From assembly GCA_016795565.1 (NCBI GenBank), contig JAEUGW010000032.1:1-64000 (forward strand): a stretch of 64,000 bases of DNA. Direction: 5' to 3'. The position numbers were made by a program, and so were the translations under genes. Source of the DNA: Opitutaceae bacterium (GTDB lineage: Bacteria; Verrucomicrobiota; Verrucomicrobiia; Opitutales; Opitutaceae). Below are positions 46,883 through 55,811 of the stretch, piece after piece; the stretch's first letter is position 1, and each line of letters opens with the position of its first letter. A model generated the notes under the pieces. The model saw only the letters and a list, made by a program, of their open reading frames with translations, was not told the origin of the DNA and made no database searches.

Positions 46883-49879
46883 TTATTCTTCGGGAGGGGT
46901 GAACCCGCGGCGCATGACGTTTTCGGCCACGCTGCGCGGGAACAGGAAGTTTTCGAGATATCCCTTGCCGCCGGCCTTGGTGCCGCCGCCGGACATCTTG
47001 AAGCCGCCGAACGGGTGGCGTTCGACGATGGCGCCGGTGCAGCCGCGGTTGAGGTAGAGGTTGCCCACGAGCATCTCGTTTTGCGCGCGCTCCAGCGCCT
47101 TCGGGCTGCGGGAGAAAATGCCGCCGGTCAGCGCGTAGTCGGTGCCGTTCACGAGGGCAAAGGCCTCGTCGAGGTTCTTCGCCTTCATGACGGCGACGAT
47201 CGGCCCGAAGATTTCCTCGCGGGCGATGGCGTGCTCGGGCTTCACGTTCACGAAGACGGTCGGCGGGACGAACCAGCCCTCGGCGGGCGCCTTGCCCTGG
47301 AAGGCGAGCTTCGATTCCTTTTTCCCCTGCTCGATGATATCGAGGATCTTTTTCTGCGCGTCGGCGTCGATGACCGGGCCGACCATCGTGCCCGGCTTGG
47401 CGGGATCGCCGACGGGGAAGGAATCGCACGCGGAGAGGAATCGCTCGAGGAAGTGGTCATACACCTCGTCGAGCACGATGAGGCGCGAGAGCGCGGAGCA
47501 CTTCTGGCCGCTGAAGCCGAAGGCGCTGTAGAGCGCGGCGGGGATCGCCTCGTCGAGGTCGGCGTCGTTGTCGATGACGAGCGCGTTCTTGCCGCCCATC
47601 TCGCAAACGACCTTCTTGAGGTTCTGCTGGCCGGGGTGGGTCTTGCCGGCGGTTTCCCAGATCCTCGTGCCGACGGCGCGCGAGCCGGTGAAGGCGATGA
47701 AGTCCACCTGCTTGTGGCCGACGAGGTGCGCGCCGACGTCCTCGCCGAAGCCGGGGAGGAAATTGAGCACGCCGGCCGGCACGCCGGCCTCGGTCAGGAT
47801 ATCCATCAGCACGCCGCCGATGACGGAGGTCTGCTCGGCGGGCTTCATGATGACGCAGTTGCCCGCGACGAGCGGGGCGACGACGAGACCGGTGAGGATA
47901 GCCAGCGGGAAATTCCACGGCGCGATGGCGACACCGACGCCGCGCGGCGTCCACGTTTGCACGCAACGCTCGCCCGGGACGGCCTGCGTGACGACGGGCT
48001 TGGCGAGCTTGCGCATCTCGACCGCGTAGAAACGGCAGAAGTCGATCGCCTCGGAGATGTCGCCGTCGGCCTCGATCCACGGCTTGCCCGCCTCGAGGAT
48101 GAGCAGCGCGTTCAGCTCCATACGGCGCGACTCCATGAGGTCGGCGGCGCGCTCGAGCATCTTCGCGCGGTCCTCGATCGGCGTGCTGCGCCACTTCGGG
48201 AAGGCGGCGACGCCGGCGGCGACGGCACTCTCGGCGTCGGCGATGGTGGCGCGGGCCCACGAGCCGATGACTTGCGAGGGCTTGGCCGGGTTGACGGAGG
48301 CGACGTATTCGCGGTCGGAAATCTTTTTGCCGTTGATGATGAGCGGCCATTTTTGGCCGAGCTTCGCCGAGTAGGCGGTGAGGGCGGCGCGCTGCTTGTC
48401 GCGGTTGGCGGCCTGCGTGTAGTCGGTGTTGGCCGCGTTCCTGAAGTGGCACGGGTCTCCGACCCGTGAAGAGGCGGACACGGGTCGGAGACCCGTGCCA
48501 CTGGGCTGCGCAAGCGTGGTCACCGGATTTTCCAGCAGCGCGCTGAGCTGGGCCTCGCCGGTGTTTTTCAGACGGAGGAAACCCTCGTTGGATGTGTTCT
48601 CGAGCAGGCGGCGGACGAGGTAGGCCATGCCGGGCAGCAGCTCGCCGACGGGGCAATACTCGCGGACGCGGTGCTTCATCTGGAGCAGCGAGGCCTTCAG
48701 CTCGTCGGCCATGCCGTAGAGTGCCTGGAACTCGTAGGCGCGCGGGTCGATGCCGAGACGCTCGGCCTGGGCGATGACGTGGGCGCAGGAGCGCACGTTG
48801 TGCGAGGCGAAGTTCGGGGTGACGATGTCGATGTTCTCGAGGAGGAAGAGGGAGAGCTTCTCGTAGTTCGCGTCGGACTCGGGCTTCTTCTGCCAGACTG
48901 GGATGGGCCAGTCGCGCTGCTGGGCGATGATGGTCTCGTAGTCCCAGTAGGCACCCTTGACGAGGCGGACGCTGAGCGGGCGGTTGTTCCGGCGGGCCCA
49001 GGCGACGAGGTCGCGCAGGTCGGCCTCGCAATCGCGCAGGTAGGCCTGGATGGCGATGCCGATGGCCGGCTGCGAGCGGAATTCGGGTTCCTCGAAGATG
49101 GATTTGAAGAGCTGGAGCGTGAGGTCCTTCAGCTTGTAGCTCTCCATGTCGAAGTTGATCAGCGCGCCGACCTCGGCCGCGCGGCGGAGGATGGGACGGA
49201 AGCGCTCCTTGAGCGCCGCGATGGAGTTCTCTGGATCGGCCGGATGGACGTCGGGCGTGAGTGCGGAGATTTTGACCGAGAGGTTGAGGCGGGGCAGGGT
49301 GCCCTTGGGGCCGAGGTCGGAGAAGCAGGGCTCCGGCTCCTTCGCGTAGAACTTCGAGACCGAGTCGAGGATCTCAAGGTTGCGCTTGAGGAAGATGTCC
49401 GCCTCGGCGTCGTTGAGAACGGTCTCGCCGAGGAGGTCGATGGTGGTGGCGAGGCCGAGCTTGGTGTTTTTCTTGATCTGCTTGAGCAGATCTTCGCCCG
49501 TCTGGCCGGCGACGAACTGCCCGGCCATGTCCACGATCTGGGCCTTGACCGGGGTGGCCACGAGGGCGGGGGCGAAGGAGGAGGCGGCGAGGCCGGCCTT
49601 GAGGGCGGGGTTGAGCTCGACGGCCTTGTCGCCGAGGTATTCCTGCAGGTGGCGGACGATCTCGCCGGACGAATTGAGCGAGGGCAGGACATCCACGAAG
49701 CGGAAGAGCTGTGTCTTGAAGACCGGGTCCTTCATGGACCACTCCATGAGGCGGGCGTAGGCGCCCTTCTTGGAGAACAGGGCCGGGGGCGGCTGCTGAT
49801 CCATGAGGGCGAAGAGCTGTTCGCCCTTGGCGCGGATGGCGGCTTCGATTTGCGGGTCGGGGGTCAGGAAGGAGGACAT
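46883..49879 (-). CDS. putA: Bifunctional proline dehydrogenase / P5C dehydrogenase with in-frame R1 pair
   Basis: A 998-residue enzyme oxidising proline to glutamate. PRODH barrel about residues 80-440 (NLSVKISALTPDVHPADP, RLVKGAYWDYE, FQALYGMADELK); P5CDH about 500-990 with NAD site IAPWNFPLAILTGLVVAP, FTGSRAVGTRIWE, Glu in CEMGGKNALVI and Cys in FGFSGQKCSALSR. It has no N-terminal DNA-binding domain, unlike enteric PutA. At residues about 460-478, in the linker between the two enzymes, the sequence GTGLRPVSASSRVGDPCHF is encoded by an R1 inverted pair (48446-48501) without breaking the frame. Start 49879 (SSFLTPDPQIEAA) is favoured; an upstream in-frame ATG would add 31 residues. Confidence 0.93.
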   Translation of the reverse strand: MSSFLTPDPQIEAAIRAKGEQLFALMDQQPPPALFSKKGAYARLMEWSMKDPVFKTQLFRFVDVLPSLNSSGEIVRHLQEYLGDKAVELNPALKAGLAASSFAPALVATPVKAQIVDMAGQFVAGQTGEDLLKQIKKNTKLGLATTIDLLGETVLNDAEADIFLKRNLEILDSVSKFYAKEPEPCFSDLGPKGTLPRLNLSVKISALTPDVHPADPENSIAALKERFRPILRRAAEVGALINFDMESYKLKDLTLQLFKSIFEEPEFRSQPAIGIAIQAYLRDCEADLRDLVAWARRNNRPLSVRLVKGAYWDYETIIAQQRDWPIPVWQKKPESDANYEKLSLFLLENIDIVTPNFASHNVRSCAHVIAQAERLGIDPRAYEFQALYGMADELKASLLQMKHRVREYCPVGELLPGMAYLVRRLLENTSNEGFLRLKNTGEAQLSALLENPVTTLAQPSGTGLRPVSASSRVGDPCHFRNAANTDYTQAANRDKQRAALTAYSAKLGQKWPLIINGKKISDREYVASVNPAKPSQVIGSWARATIADAESAVAAGVAAFPKWRSTPIEDRAKMLERAADLMESRRMELNALLILEAGKPWIEADGDISEAIDFCRFYAVEMRKLAKPVVTQAVPGERCVQTWTPRGVGVAIAPWNFPLAILTGLVVAPLVAGNCVIMKPAEQTSVIGGVLMDILTEAGVPAGVLNFLPGFGEDVGAHLVGHKQVDFIAFTGSRAVGTRIWETAGKTHPGQQNLKKVVCEMGGKNALVIDNDADLDEAIPAALYSAFGFSGQKCSALSRLIVLDEVYDHFLERFLSACDSFPVGDPAKPGTMVGPVIDADAQKKILDIIEQGKKESKLAFQGKAPAEGWFVPPTVFVNVKPEHAIAREEIFGPIVAVMKAKNLDEAFALVNGTDYALTGGIFSRSPKALERAQNEMLVGNLYLNRGCTGAIVERHPFGGFKMSGGGTKAGGKGYLENFLFPRSVAENVMRRGFTPPEE
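48446..48501. repeat. R1 inverted pair inside putA, in frame
   Basis: Standard R1 at 48446-48468 and the opposite orientation at 48479-48501, 10 bp apart. Both copies are translated as part of putA. R1 contains no stop codon in any of its six frames, so insertion of a multiple of three bases does not truncate the host protein. Confidence 0.92.
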
Positions 49880-50041
49880 GGGGAGGTTTTCCTTGGAATG
49901 CCGCGCCAGAGAGCGGGCGACAATGGGCGGGGCGGAAGGGAAACGGGCGTTCAGGGGTTCTAATTGAGACAAGTGAAGTTACTAATGGCCGCCTGCCATG
50001 TTGCCAAGCCGGGGTTGGCGGGGTTTGCTCCGCGGCACTGC

Positions 50042-50782
50042 ATGAAATGCCTCGGGCTCATCGGTGGCATTGGCTGGGAGTCCACCGCCCTGTATTACCG
50101 CCTGATCAACCAGACGGTGCGCGAGCATTACGGCAGCCTGTATTCGGCGCGGCTCATCCTCAACAGCCTGGAGTTCCAGCGGCTCGACACGCTGGTGAAG
50201 GAGAACCGCTGGAACGATGCCGGGGCCGTGCTCGCCGAGGCGGCCGCCACGCTCGAATCCGCCGGCGCCGAGGCGGTGGTCGTGTGCTCCAACCTCATGC
50301 ACTACGTCGCCGAGCATGTGGAGGCGGCGGTGGACATCCCGGTGCTGCATGTGGGCGACGCGATCCTGAAGGAGCTGCGGGCGGCCCGCGTGAACCGCGT
50401 CGGATTGATCGGCACGCGGTTCACGCTCGAGCATGATTTCCTCTTTGAGCGGCCGGCGGCGGCGGCCGGGGCGGGGCGGCGGCGCCTGCCGGTCGAGGTG
50501 GTGACGCCGGCGCCGGCGGATTTTGCCGAGCTCGACCGCATCATCTATGCCGAGCTCTGCCAGGGCGAGGTGCGCGAGTCTTCCCGCGCGACGCTCTTGC
50601 GGCTCACCAAGGACCTGCGGGCCCGCGGCGCCCAGGCCATCGTGCTGGGTTCCTCCGAACTCGCGCTGCTGCTGAAGCCCGACGACTTCACGCAGCCGCT
50701 TTTTGACAGCACCGAGCTCCACGCCGTGGCCGCGGCACGCTGGGCGATGGACGACGGAAAGAAGCCCCGCCGGACACGCTAG
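50042..50782 (+). CDS. Aspartate/glutamate racemase family protein with Cys-to-Ser change
   Basis: A 246-residue member of the Asp/Glu racemase superfamily. The opening KCLGLIGGIGWESTALYYRLIN is the standard first half-site region of YgeA-like enzymes. The first catalytic Cys is present in VVCSNLMHYVAE (residue about 83). The second, normally in GCTE near residue 195, is replaced: the frame reads IVLGSSELALLL, with Ser. Two-Cys racemases use one Cys per direction, so this enzyme may be altered in specificity, one-directional or inactive. It stands alone between putA and the sigma-factor operon. Confidence 0.8.
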   Translation: MKCLGLIGGIGWESTALYYRLINQTVREHYGSLYSARLILNSLEFQRLDTLVKENRWNDAGAVLAEAAATLESAGAEAVVVCSNLMHYVAEHVEAAVDIPVLHVGDAILKELRAARVNRVGLIGTRFTLEHDFLFERPAAAAGAGRRRLPVEVVTPAPADFAELDRIIYAELCQGEVRESSRATLLRLTKDLRARGAQAIVLGSSELALLLKPDDFTQPLFDSTELHAVAAARWAMDDGKKPRRTR

Positions 50783-50865
50783 GGCCTGGGTTATGGGCTT
50801 GGCGCGCCGGTGGTTGCGTGGCATGAGGTTTCTGCAACTCCGTCGCCGGGCGCCGTGTTCTAGGC

Positions 50866-51462
50866 ATGAATGAAGATCCTCCAGTGCACACCACCATCAC
50901 CGAAGGCGTAACGGCCCCGCCCGACTTCACGACGTTCATGCGCAACTACCAGGACATGGTCTATTCCACCGCGGTGCGGCTCATCGGCAACGAGACGCAG
51001 GCGGAGGACATTGCCCAGGAAGTCTTCATCAAGGCGCACGAACACTTCGACAACCTCCGCACCAGCCCCTCCGCCGGCGGCTGGCTGAAGACGGTGGCGA
51101 CCAACCTCTCGATCAACCACATCCAGCGCTACAAGAAGCGCTGGAGCTTCTTCTCCGACCTCGTGCACAAGGACGACGAGGGCGGCGAGAAGGAGGTCGA
51201 GTTTGCCGCGCCCGACACCTTCTTCGCCGGCGTGGATTCGTCCGAGCGCCGCGAGTGGGTCGAGCGCGCCCTCGAGAAACTCCCCGATCACCAGCGCATC
51301 CCGCTGGTGCTTTATCATTTCGAGGACATGCCCTACGACGAGATCGCGAAGAAGACCCGCGTGTCCCTGAGCAAGGTGAAGACCGACATCCTCCGCGGCC
51401 GCGAGGCCCTCGCCAAGGTGCTGATGCGCAGTGGCGCCAGCCACGAAAGTTTTGCCAACTGA
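50866..51462 (+). CDS. ECF-type RNA polymerase sigma factor
   Basis: A 198-residue sigma-70 family factor. Region 2 runs from about residue 23 (FMRNYQDMVYSTAVRLIGNE, AEDIAQEVFIKAH, GWLKTVATNLSINHIQRYKK) and region 4 from about 128 (ALEKLPDHQRIPLVLYHFED, YDEIAKKTRVSLSKVKTDIL). It directs transcription of a stress or envelope regulon not identifiable here. The next gene starts 9 bp downstream and probably encodes its anti-sigma factor; a cell-envelope protein follows. Confidence 0.92.
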   Translation: MNEDPPVHTTITEGVTAPPDFTTFMRNYQDMVYSTAVRLIGNETQAEDIAQEVFIKAHEHFDNLRTSPSAGGWLKTVATNLSINHIQRYKKRWSFFSDLVHKDDEGGEKEVEFAAPDTFFAGVDSSERREWVERALEKLPDHQRIPLVLYHFEDMPYDEIAKKTRVSLSKVKTDILRGREALAKVLMRSGASHESFAN

Positions 51463-51471
51463 AGGTGCCCC

Positions 51472-52065
51472 ATGAACGAAAAAATGACACCCGAAGACCT
51501 CGAGAAGTTCATCCACCGCGAACTGCGCGCGCTGCCGCCCCGCCCGGCGCCGGCCGGTTTCGAGGCGCGCCTGCAGGCCGCCGTGGAAGCGCGCCTCGCC
51601 CTCCGGGCCCAGTCGGCCGAACAGCTTGAGCAACTCGTCCACCGCGAGCTGACCGCCCTGCCGCTGCGCAAGGCGCCCCGCTCGCTGGAGTCTCGCGTGC
51701 TCGCCGCCATCGAACACCAGGCGGCTGTCGCCTGGTATCACAAGTCCTGGACCTACTGGCCGGGTGCCGTGAAGGCCGCCTTCCTCGGCGTGGCCACGGG
51801 CTTGAGTGGTGCCGCCATGGCCGCGTTCTACCTGATTACCCAGGGTGCCGACACCGGGGCCATGACCGCCGCCGCCGGCGAACGCTTCGCCGGGGTCGCC
51901 GCGCTCTTCCACGTCCTCCGTTGGATGGCCGGGTATGTCAGCGCCAGCATCGCGAGCATCCCGCCGCTCTGGCTCTACGGCGGCCTGGCCTTTGTCGCCG
52001 CGCTCTATGCGACCTTCTTCGGCCTGGGTGCCGCCGCCTACCGCACCCTCTACCGCAATAATTGA
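51472..52065 (+). CDS. Probable anti-sigma factor, single-pass or two-pass membrane protein
   Basis: A 197-residue protein. The N-terminus has two related segments (EDLEKFIHRELRALPPRPAP and EQLEQLVHRELTALPLRKAP, residues about 8-27 and 48-67), an internal duplication not seen in standard zinc anti-sigma domains; no HxxxCxxC motif is present. Two TMs follow (about 97-125 and 160-190). Position straight after an ECF sigma factor gene suggests an anti-sigma role; direct family recognition was not possible. Confidence 0.65.
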   Translation: MNEKMTPEDLEKFIHRELRALPPRPAPAGFEARLQAAVEARLALRAQSAEQLEQLVHRELTALPLRKAPRSLESRVLAAIEHQAAVAWYHKSWTYWPGAVKAAFLGVATGLSGAAMAAFYLITQGADTGAMTAAAGERFAGVAALFHVLRWMAGYVSASIASIPPLWLYGGLAFVAALYATFFGLGAAAYRTLYRNN

Positions 52066-52075
52066 GAGAACCCCC

Positions 52076-53824
52076 ATGAACAAGTCCCGCTCCTCCTTCC
52101 TTTTTGCCGGCTGGCTGGCGCTCACCCTGGCGCTGTGGCCCGTGCTGCGCGCACAGGAGACGCCGCCTCCGCCCCCGGTCCCTGTTGAACCCGCGCCGGC
52201 CGTGACGCCGGCCGAACCGGCTGCGGCACTCGCCGCCGCGCCCGCCGAGACGCCCGTGGCGGAAAAAACCGACGAGGTGCCGCCGACGGACGACAAGGCC
52301 GTCGCGCCCGCGGAGAAGCCGGCGGAAGGCGAGCTCAGGGAACTGGGCGCGGACGAGAAGAAGCCCGCGAGCACGATCAAGAAGCGGTCCACCCGCACGC
52401 GCAGCTCCGGCGTCCGGCACAACGATCCGCAGTTCGGCGACCACACCGTTTCCGCCGGCAACACGCAGAACGAGGCCGTGTCGGTCTTTGGCGACACCAC
52501 CGTGGAGGGCCACGTCACGGACGCGGCGGTCTCGGTTTTCGGCAACACCACGGTCAACGGCACCGTGGACGATGCGGCGGTGTCGGTTTTCGGCACCACG
52601 ACCATCAACGGCCACGTCAAGGGCGAGGCGGTCGCCATCCTGGGGGATGTCGTCCTCGGGCCCGATGCCGTGGTGGACGGCGAGGTCGTGGCCGTGCTGG
52701 GCAAGGTCGTGCGCGGCCCCGGCGCCCAGATTCACGGGGGCACGCAGCAGATCGGCAGCTTCGGACCCTTTGGCGATTTCACCGGCCTGCGGGTCTGGTT
52801 CAACAAGTGCCTGCTGATGGGGCGGCCGCTGGCCTTCGACAGCCGGCTGATGTGGGCGTGGTATGCCGCGTTCGGCCTCCTGGCATTTTATGCCCTGATC
52901 GCCCTGATCGCGCCCACGGGGGTGCAGAAATGCGTGGACACGCTGGAGCAAAGGCCCGGCTCCTCGCTGCTCGCCGCCCTGCTCACCATGCTGCTCACGC
53001 CGGTCGCCTACCTGCTGCTGGTGCTGACGCTCACCCTCGTGATCGGCTTCGTGCTGCTCCCGCTGTTTTCGCTCGGGCTGTTTTTCGCGGCGATCTTTGG
53101 CAAGATCGTGATGCTGGCCTGGCTGGGCCGGCGTATCACCAAGCTGCTGGGCGACGGCCCGCTGGCGCACCCCGTGTTCGGCGTCCTGATCGGCGGCGTG
53201 ATCATGCTCCTGCTCTACACCGTCCCGATCGGCGGCTTCGTCCTCTACAAGCTGATGGGCATCCTCGGCCTGGGCGTGGTGATCTACACGATGATTCAGG
53301 TGTTCAAGGCCAGCCGTCCGCCCAAGCCGGCGGCCGTGGCTGCCGCCCCGGTGACCGCTGCGGTCGCTGCGGCTCCGCTGACCGGCGATGCTCCGCCGCC
53401 GATGGCCGCGGTGCTGCCGCCGGTCATCTCCTCGGCCACGCTGCCGCGCGCCGGGTTCTGGATCCGGCTGGCGGCGGTGGTGCTCGACGCCATCCTGATC
53501 GGCATGGTGTGCGGCTTCCTCAGCAACATGTGGGACGGCTTCGGGGTGTTTCCGTTCTGGTTCGCCGCCTATTGCGCCGCCATGTGGGCGACGAAGGGCA
53601 CGACCATCGGCGGCATCATCTGCAGCCTCAAGGTCGTGCGGCTCGACGACCGTCCCCTCGACTGGGGCGTGGCCGTCGTGCGCACCCTCGGCGGCTTCCT
53701 GTCGCTGTTCGTGGCCGGCCTGGGCTTCATCTGGGTCGCCTTCGACGACGAGAAGCAATCCTGGCACGACAAGATCGCCGGCACGACCATCGTGCGTGTG
53801 CCGAAGGGCGTGGCGCTGCTCTGA
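52076..53824 (+). CDS. Bactofilin-like beta-repeat protein fused to a membrane and RDD domain
   Basis: A 582-residue exported or envelope protein. Signal peptide (ending VLRA-QE), a Pro/Ala/Glu-rich linker to about residue 120, then a polymer-forming repeat block (about 125-225): EAVSVFGDTTVEGHVTD, AAVSVFGNTTVNGTVDD, AAVSVFGTTTINGHVKG, which predicts a short right-handed beta-helix like bactofilins. Several TMs follow (about 260-420), and an RDD domain ends the protein (RAGFWIRLAAVVLDAILIGM with Arg and Asp in place, TIGGIICSLKVVRLD, WHDKIAGTTIV). It is the third gene of the sigma/anti-sigma operon, suggesting an envelope-stress role. Confidence 0.75.
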   Translation: MNKSRSSFLFAGWLALTLALWPVLRAQETPPPPPVPVEPAPAVTPAEPAAALAAAPAETPVAEKTDEVPPTDDKAVAPAEKPAEGELRELGADEKKPASTIKKRSTRTRSSGVRHNDPQFGDHTVSAGNTQNEAVSVFGDTTVEGHVTDAAVSVFGNTTVNGTVDDAAVSVFGTTTINGHVKGEAVAILGDVVLGPDAVVDGEVVAVLGKVVRGPGAQIHGGTQQIGSFGPFGDFTGLRVWFNKCLLMGRPLAFDSRLMWAWYAAFGLLAFYALIALIAPTGVQKCVDTLEQRPGSSLLAALLTMLLTPVAYLLLVLTLTLVIGFVLLPLFSLGLFFAAIFGKIVMLAWLGRRITKLLGDGPLAHPVFGVLIGGVIMLLLYTVPIGGFVLYKLMGILGLGVVIYTMIQVFKASRPPKPAAVAAAPVTAAVAAAPLTGDAPPPMAAVLPPVISSATLPRAGFWIRLAAVVLDAILIGMVCGFLSNMWDGFGVFPFWFAAYCAAMWATKGTTIGGIICSLKVVRLDDRPLDWGVAVVRTLGGFLSLFVAGLGFIWVAFDDEKQSWHDKIAGTTIVRVPKGVALL

Positions 53825-53828
53825 AAAG

Positions 53829-53911
53829 CGTTCTCGTTCCTCGTTCTCGTAATCCTTCTCTCCGTCCTATCTCAGAGGGGGAGAACGAGAACGATTAAGA
53901 GAAAGAGAACG
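53829..53911. repeat. CGTTCTC-heptad low-complexity inverted repeat
   Basis: Between the RDD gene and purE, CGTTCTCGTTCCTCGTTCTC at 53829-53848 is mirrored by GAGAACGAGAACG at 53881-53893 and a further AGAGAACG near 53904-53911. The strand asymmetry (pyrimidine then purine tracts built on CGTTCTC units) is unlike the palindromes elsewhere. It could fold as a hairpin acting as a transcription barrier ahead of purE. Confidence 0.65.
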
Positions 53912-53953
53912 ATTCTTTACACCGGGCGCTGCGCGGGCTTCCTTTGGTGGCCT

Positions 53954-54439
53954 ATGGCCAAGCCCCTCGTCGGAATCATCATGGGCAGCTCCTCGGACTG
54001 GGAGACGATGCAGCATGCCGCCGCGCAACTGGAAGCGCTCGGCGTGCCGTTCGAGAAGCGCGTCGTCAGCGCCCACCGCACGCCGAAGCTGATGTATGAC
54101 TACGCGGAGTCGGCGGAGAAACGCGGCCTGAAGCTCATCATCGCCGGCGCCGGCGGTGCGGCGCATTTGCCGGGCATGACCGCCTCGCTCACCACGCTGC
54201 CTGTGCTCGGCGTGCCGGTGGAGTCCAAGGCGCTGCACGGGCTCGATTCGCTCCTCTCCATCGCGCAGATGCCCGGCGGCGTGCCGGTCGCCACCTTTGC
54301 CGTCGGCAAGCCCGGCGCGATCAACGCCGCGCTCTTCGCCGCCTCGCTGCTCGCCCAGTCGGACAAAAAGACGAAGCGGGCCTGGGAAAAATTCCGCGCC
54401 GCACAGACGAAGAAGGTCCTCAAGACCAAGCTGCCGTGA
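53954..54439 (+). CDS. purE: N5-carboxyaminoimidazole ribonucleotide mutase
   Basis: A 161-residue class I PurE, converting N5-CAIR to CAIR in purine synthesis together with PurK. The phosphate-binding [13 protein letters not shown] (residues about 6-18) and the conserved [16 protein letters not shown] (His in the active site) and [13 protein letters not shown] are intact, as is [20 protein letters not shown]. The last bases overlap the purK start by 4 bp (GTGA). Confidence 0.96.
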   Translation: MAKPLVGIIMGSSSDWETMQHAAAQLEALGVPFEKRVVSAHRTPKLMYDYAESAEKRGLKLIIAGAGGAAHLPGMTASLTTLPVLGVPVESKALHGLDSLLSIAQMPGGVPVATFAVGKPGAINAALFAASLLAQSDKKTKRAWEKFRAAQTKKVLKTKLP

Positions 54440-55563
54440 GCGCGGGCCAGGCGATTCTCCCCGGGAAAACCATCGGCGTGCTCGGCGGCGGCCAGCTCGG
54501 CCGCATGCTCGCCCAGGCCGCGGCTCGGCTCGGCTACCGCATCCACGTCTATGAGCCGGCGGCCAACTGCCCGGCGGGCGCCGTGGCGCACAAGGAGGTC
54601 AACGCACCCTACGAGGACCTCGCTGCGCTGACGGCGTTCGCGAAGGAGTGCGACGTCGTCACCTATGAATTTGAAAACGTTCCCGCCGCGCCGCTGAAGG
54701 TGATCGAGGCCGTGACGCAGCTCCGGCCGCACTGGAACGTGCTCGAGACGACGCAGAACCGCTCGCGCGAGAAACGCTGGCTGCGCGACCACAAGTTTCC
54801 GCACGCGAAGTTCGCCGAGGGCACCGACGTGGCCGCCGGCATCAAGGAGGTCGGCGTGCCGTGCGTGGTGAAGACGGCGGACTTCGGCTACGATGGCAAG
54901 GGTCAGCTGAAGGTCATGACAGAGGCGGACATTCCGGCGGCCGTGAAGAAATTCGCCGGCCAGCCGGTGGTGACCGAGCAGTTCATCGATTTCGCGTGCG
55001 AGGTGTCGGCCGTCGTGGCGCGCTCGCCCGGCGCGGCGGTGCGGGTGTTTCCGATCTCCGAGAACATCCACACGAACCACATCCTCGATTTCTCCATCGT
55101 GCCGGCGCGGGTGAAGCCGGAAGTGACCGCCGCGGCCGAGAAGCTGGCGCGCCTCATCGCCGAAAAGATCAACCTGGTCGGCGTGATGGGCGTGGAGCTG
55201 TTTGTGACGAAGGGCGGCGAGGTGCTCGTCAACGAGCTCGCGCCACGCACGCACAACAGCGGCCACTGGACGATCGACGCGTGCATGACCTCGCAATTTG
55301 AGCAGCAGGTGCGCGCCATCTGTGGGTTGCCGCTCGGTGCCGTGACGCTGCTGTCGCCGGTCGTGATGGTGAACATCCTCGGCGACGCCTGGGCGAACGG
55401 TGAACCGAAGTGGGGCGCGCTGCTCGCGCAGCCAAACGTCCGCCTGCACCTCTACGGCAAGGCCGACCCGCGCCCCGGGCGCAAGATGGGGCACTTCACG
55501 GTGACGGCGCGCGACGCCGACATGGCGCTCGAGCTCGCCGAGAAATACAAGGCCCGGCTCTGA
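54436..55563 (+). CDS. purK: N5-carboxyaminoimidazole ribonucleotide synthetase
   Basis: A 375-residue ATP-grasp enzyme that makes N5-CAIR from AIR, bicarbonate and ATP, just before PurE. N-terminal [22 protein letters not shown]-grasp signatures [26 protein letters not shown] and [23 protein letters not shown] are typical. It starts at GTG 54436 inside the purE stop. Its final 60 bp (55501-55560) recur with four changes at 56266-56325 beyond the inserted nucleotidyltransferase cassette; the present 3' end may therefore have been brought in or duplicated with the cassette. Confidence 0.95.
   Translation: MSAGQAILPGKTIGVLGGGQLGRMLAQAAARLGYRIHVYEPAANCPAGAVAHKEVNAPYEDLAALTAFAKECDVVTYEFENVPAAPLKVIEAVTQLRPHWNVLETTQNRSREKRWLRDHKFPHAKFAEGTDVAAGIKEVGVPCVVKTADFGYDGKGQLKVMTEADIPAAVKKFAGQPVVTEQFIDFACEVSAVVARSPGAAVRVFPISENIHTNHILDFSIVPARVKPEVTAAAEKLARLIAEKINLVGVMGVELFVTKGGEVLVNELAPRTHNSGHWTIDACMTSQFEQQVRAICGLPLGAVTLLSPVVMVNILGDAWANGEPKWGALLAQPNVRLHLYGKADPRPGRKMGHFTVTARDADMALELAEKYKARL
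55501..55560. repeat. Direct repeat DR2-left (60 bp) in the 3' end of purK
   Basis: Matches 56266-56325 at 56 of 60 positions and in the same reading frame (VTARDADMA, then [10 protein letters not shown]). It includes the functional purK 3' end, stop TGA at 55561-55563. Confidence 0.88.
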
Positions 55564-55622
55564 AGCGGAGTGCGCCGGTCTCGCCGCTTGACTATGCCTG
55601 GGCGGGAAACATCTTCCGGCGC

Positions 55623-55811
55623 ATGAGCACGAGCGCCCAGCCAGCGATGCGCGAACTCGGCAAAACAACCGGTTCCACCCTGGAGCGTTTCGGCCGCAAC
55701 CAGCGCCGGGCGGCGCTCGTCGCGCCCAAGGCAGGTTGGCCAAAGGGTGTGCAGCGTTTCCGCGACTGGCGGGAGTTCGAGTCATGGCAACGGAACCGCC
55801 GGACGGACTGA
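55623..55811 (+). CDS. Small basic protein, 62 residues, partner of the nucleotidyltransferase
   Basis: Residues SAQPAMRELGKTTGSTLERF then GRNQRRAALVAPKAGWPKGV are strongly basic, ending FRDWREFESWQRNRRTD. I recognise no family. It overlaps the following nucleotidyltransferase-fold gene by 28 bp, as do toxin-antitoxin partners. It may be a DNA- or RNA-binding antitoxin or toxin; this is inference from size, charge and overlap. Confidence 0.6.
   Translation: MSTSAQPAMRELGKTTGSTLERFGRNQRRAALVAPKAGWPKGVQRFRDWREFESWQRNRRTD

Noticed and set aside
46122..47429. A 435-codon version of the RAYT protein starting inside putA
   Set aside because: The extra residues are putA in another frame plus translated R1 repeats; the normal RAYT N-terminus starts at 46754.
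53829..53911. CRISPR array
   Set aside because: Units are 7-8 bp, partly inverted and without unique spacers.
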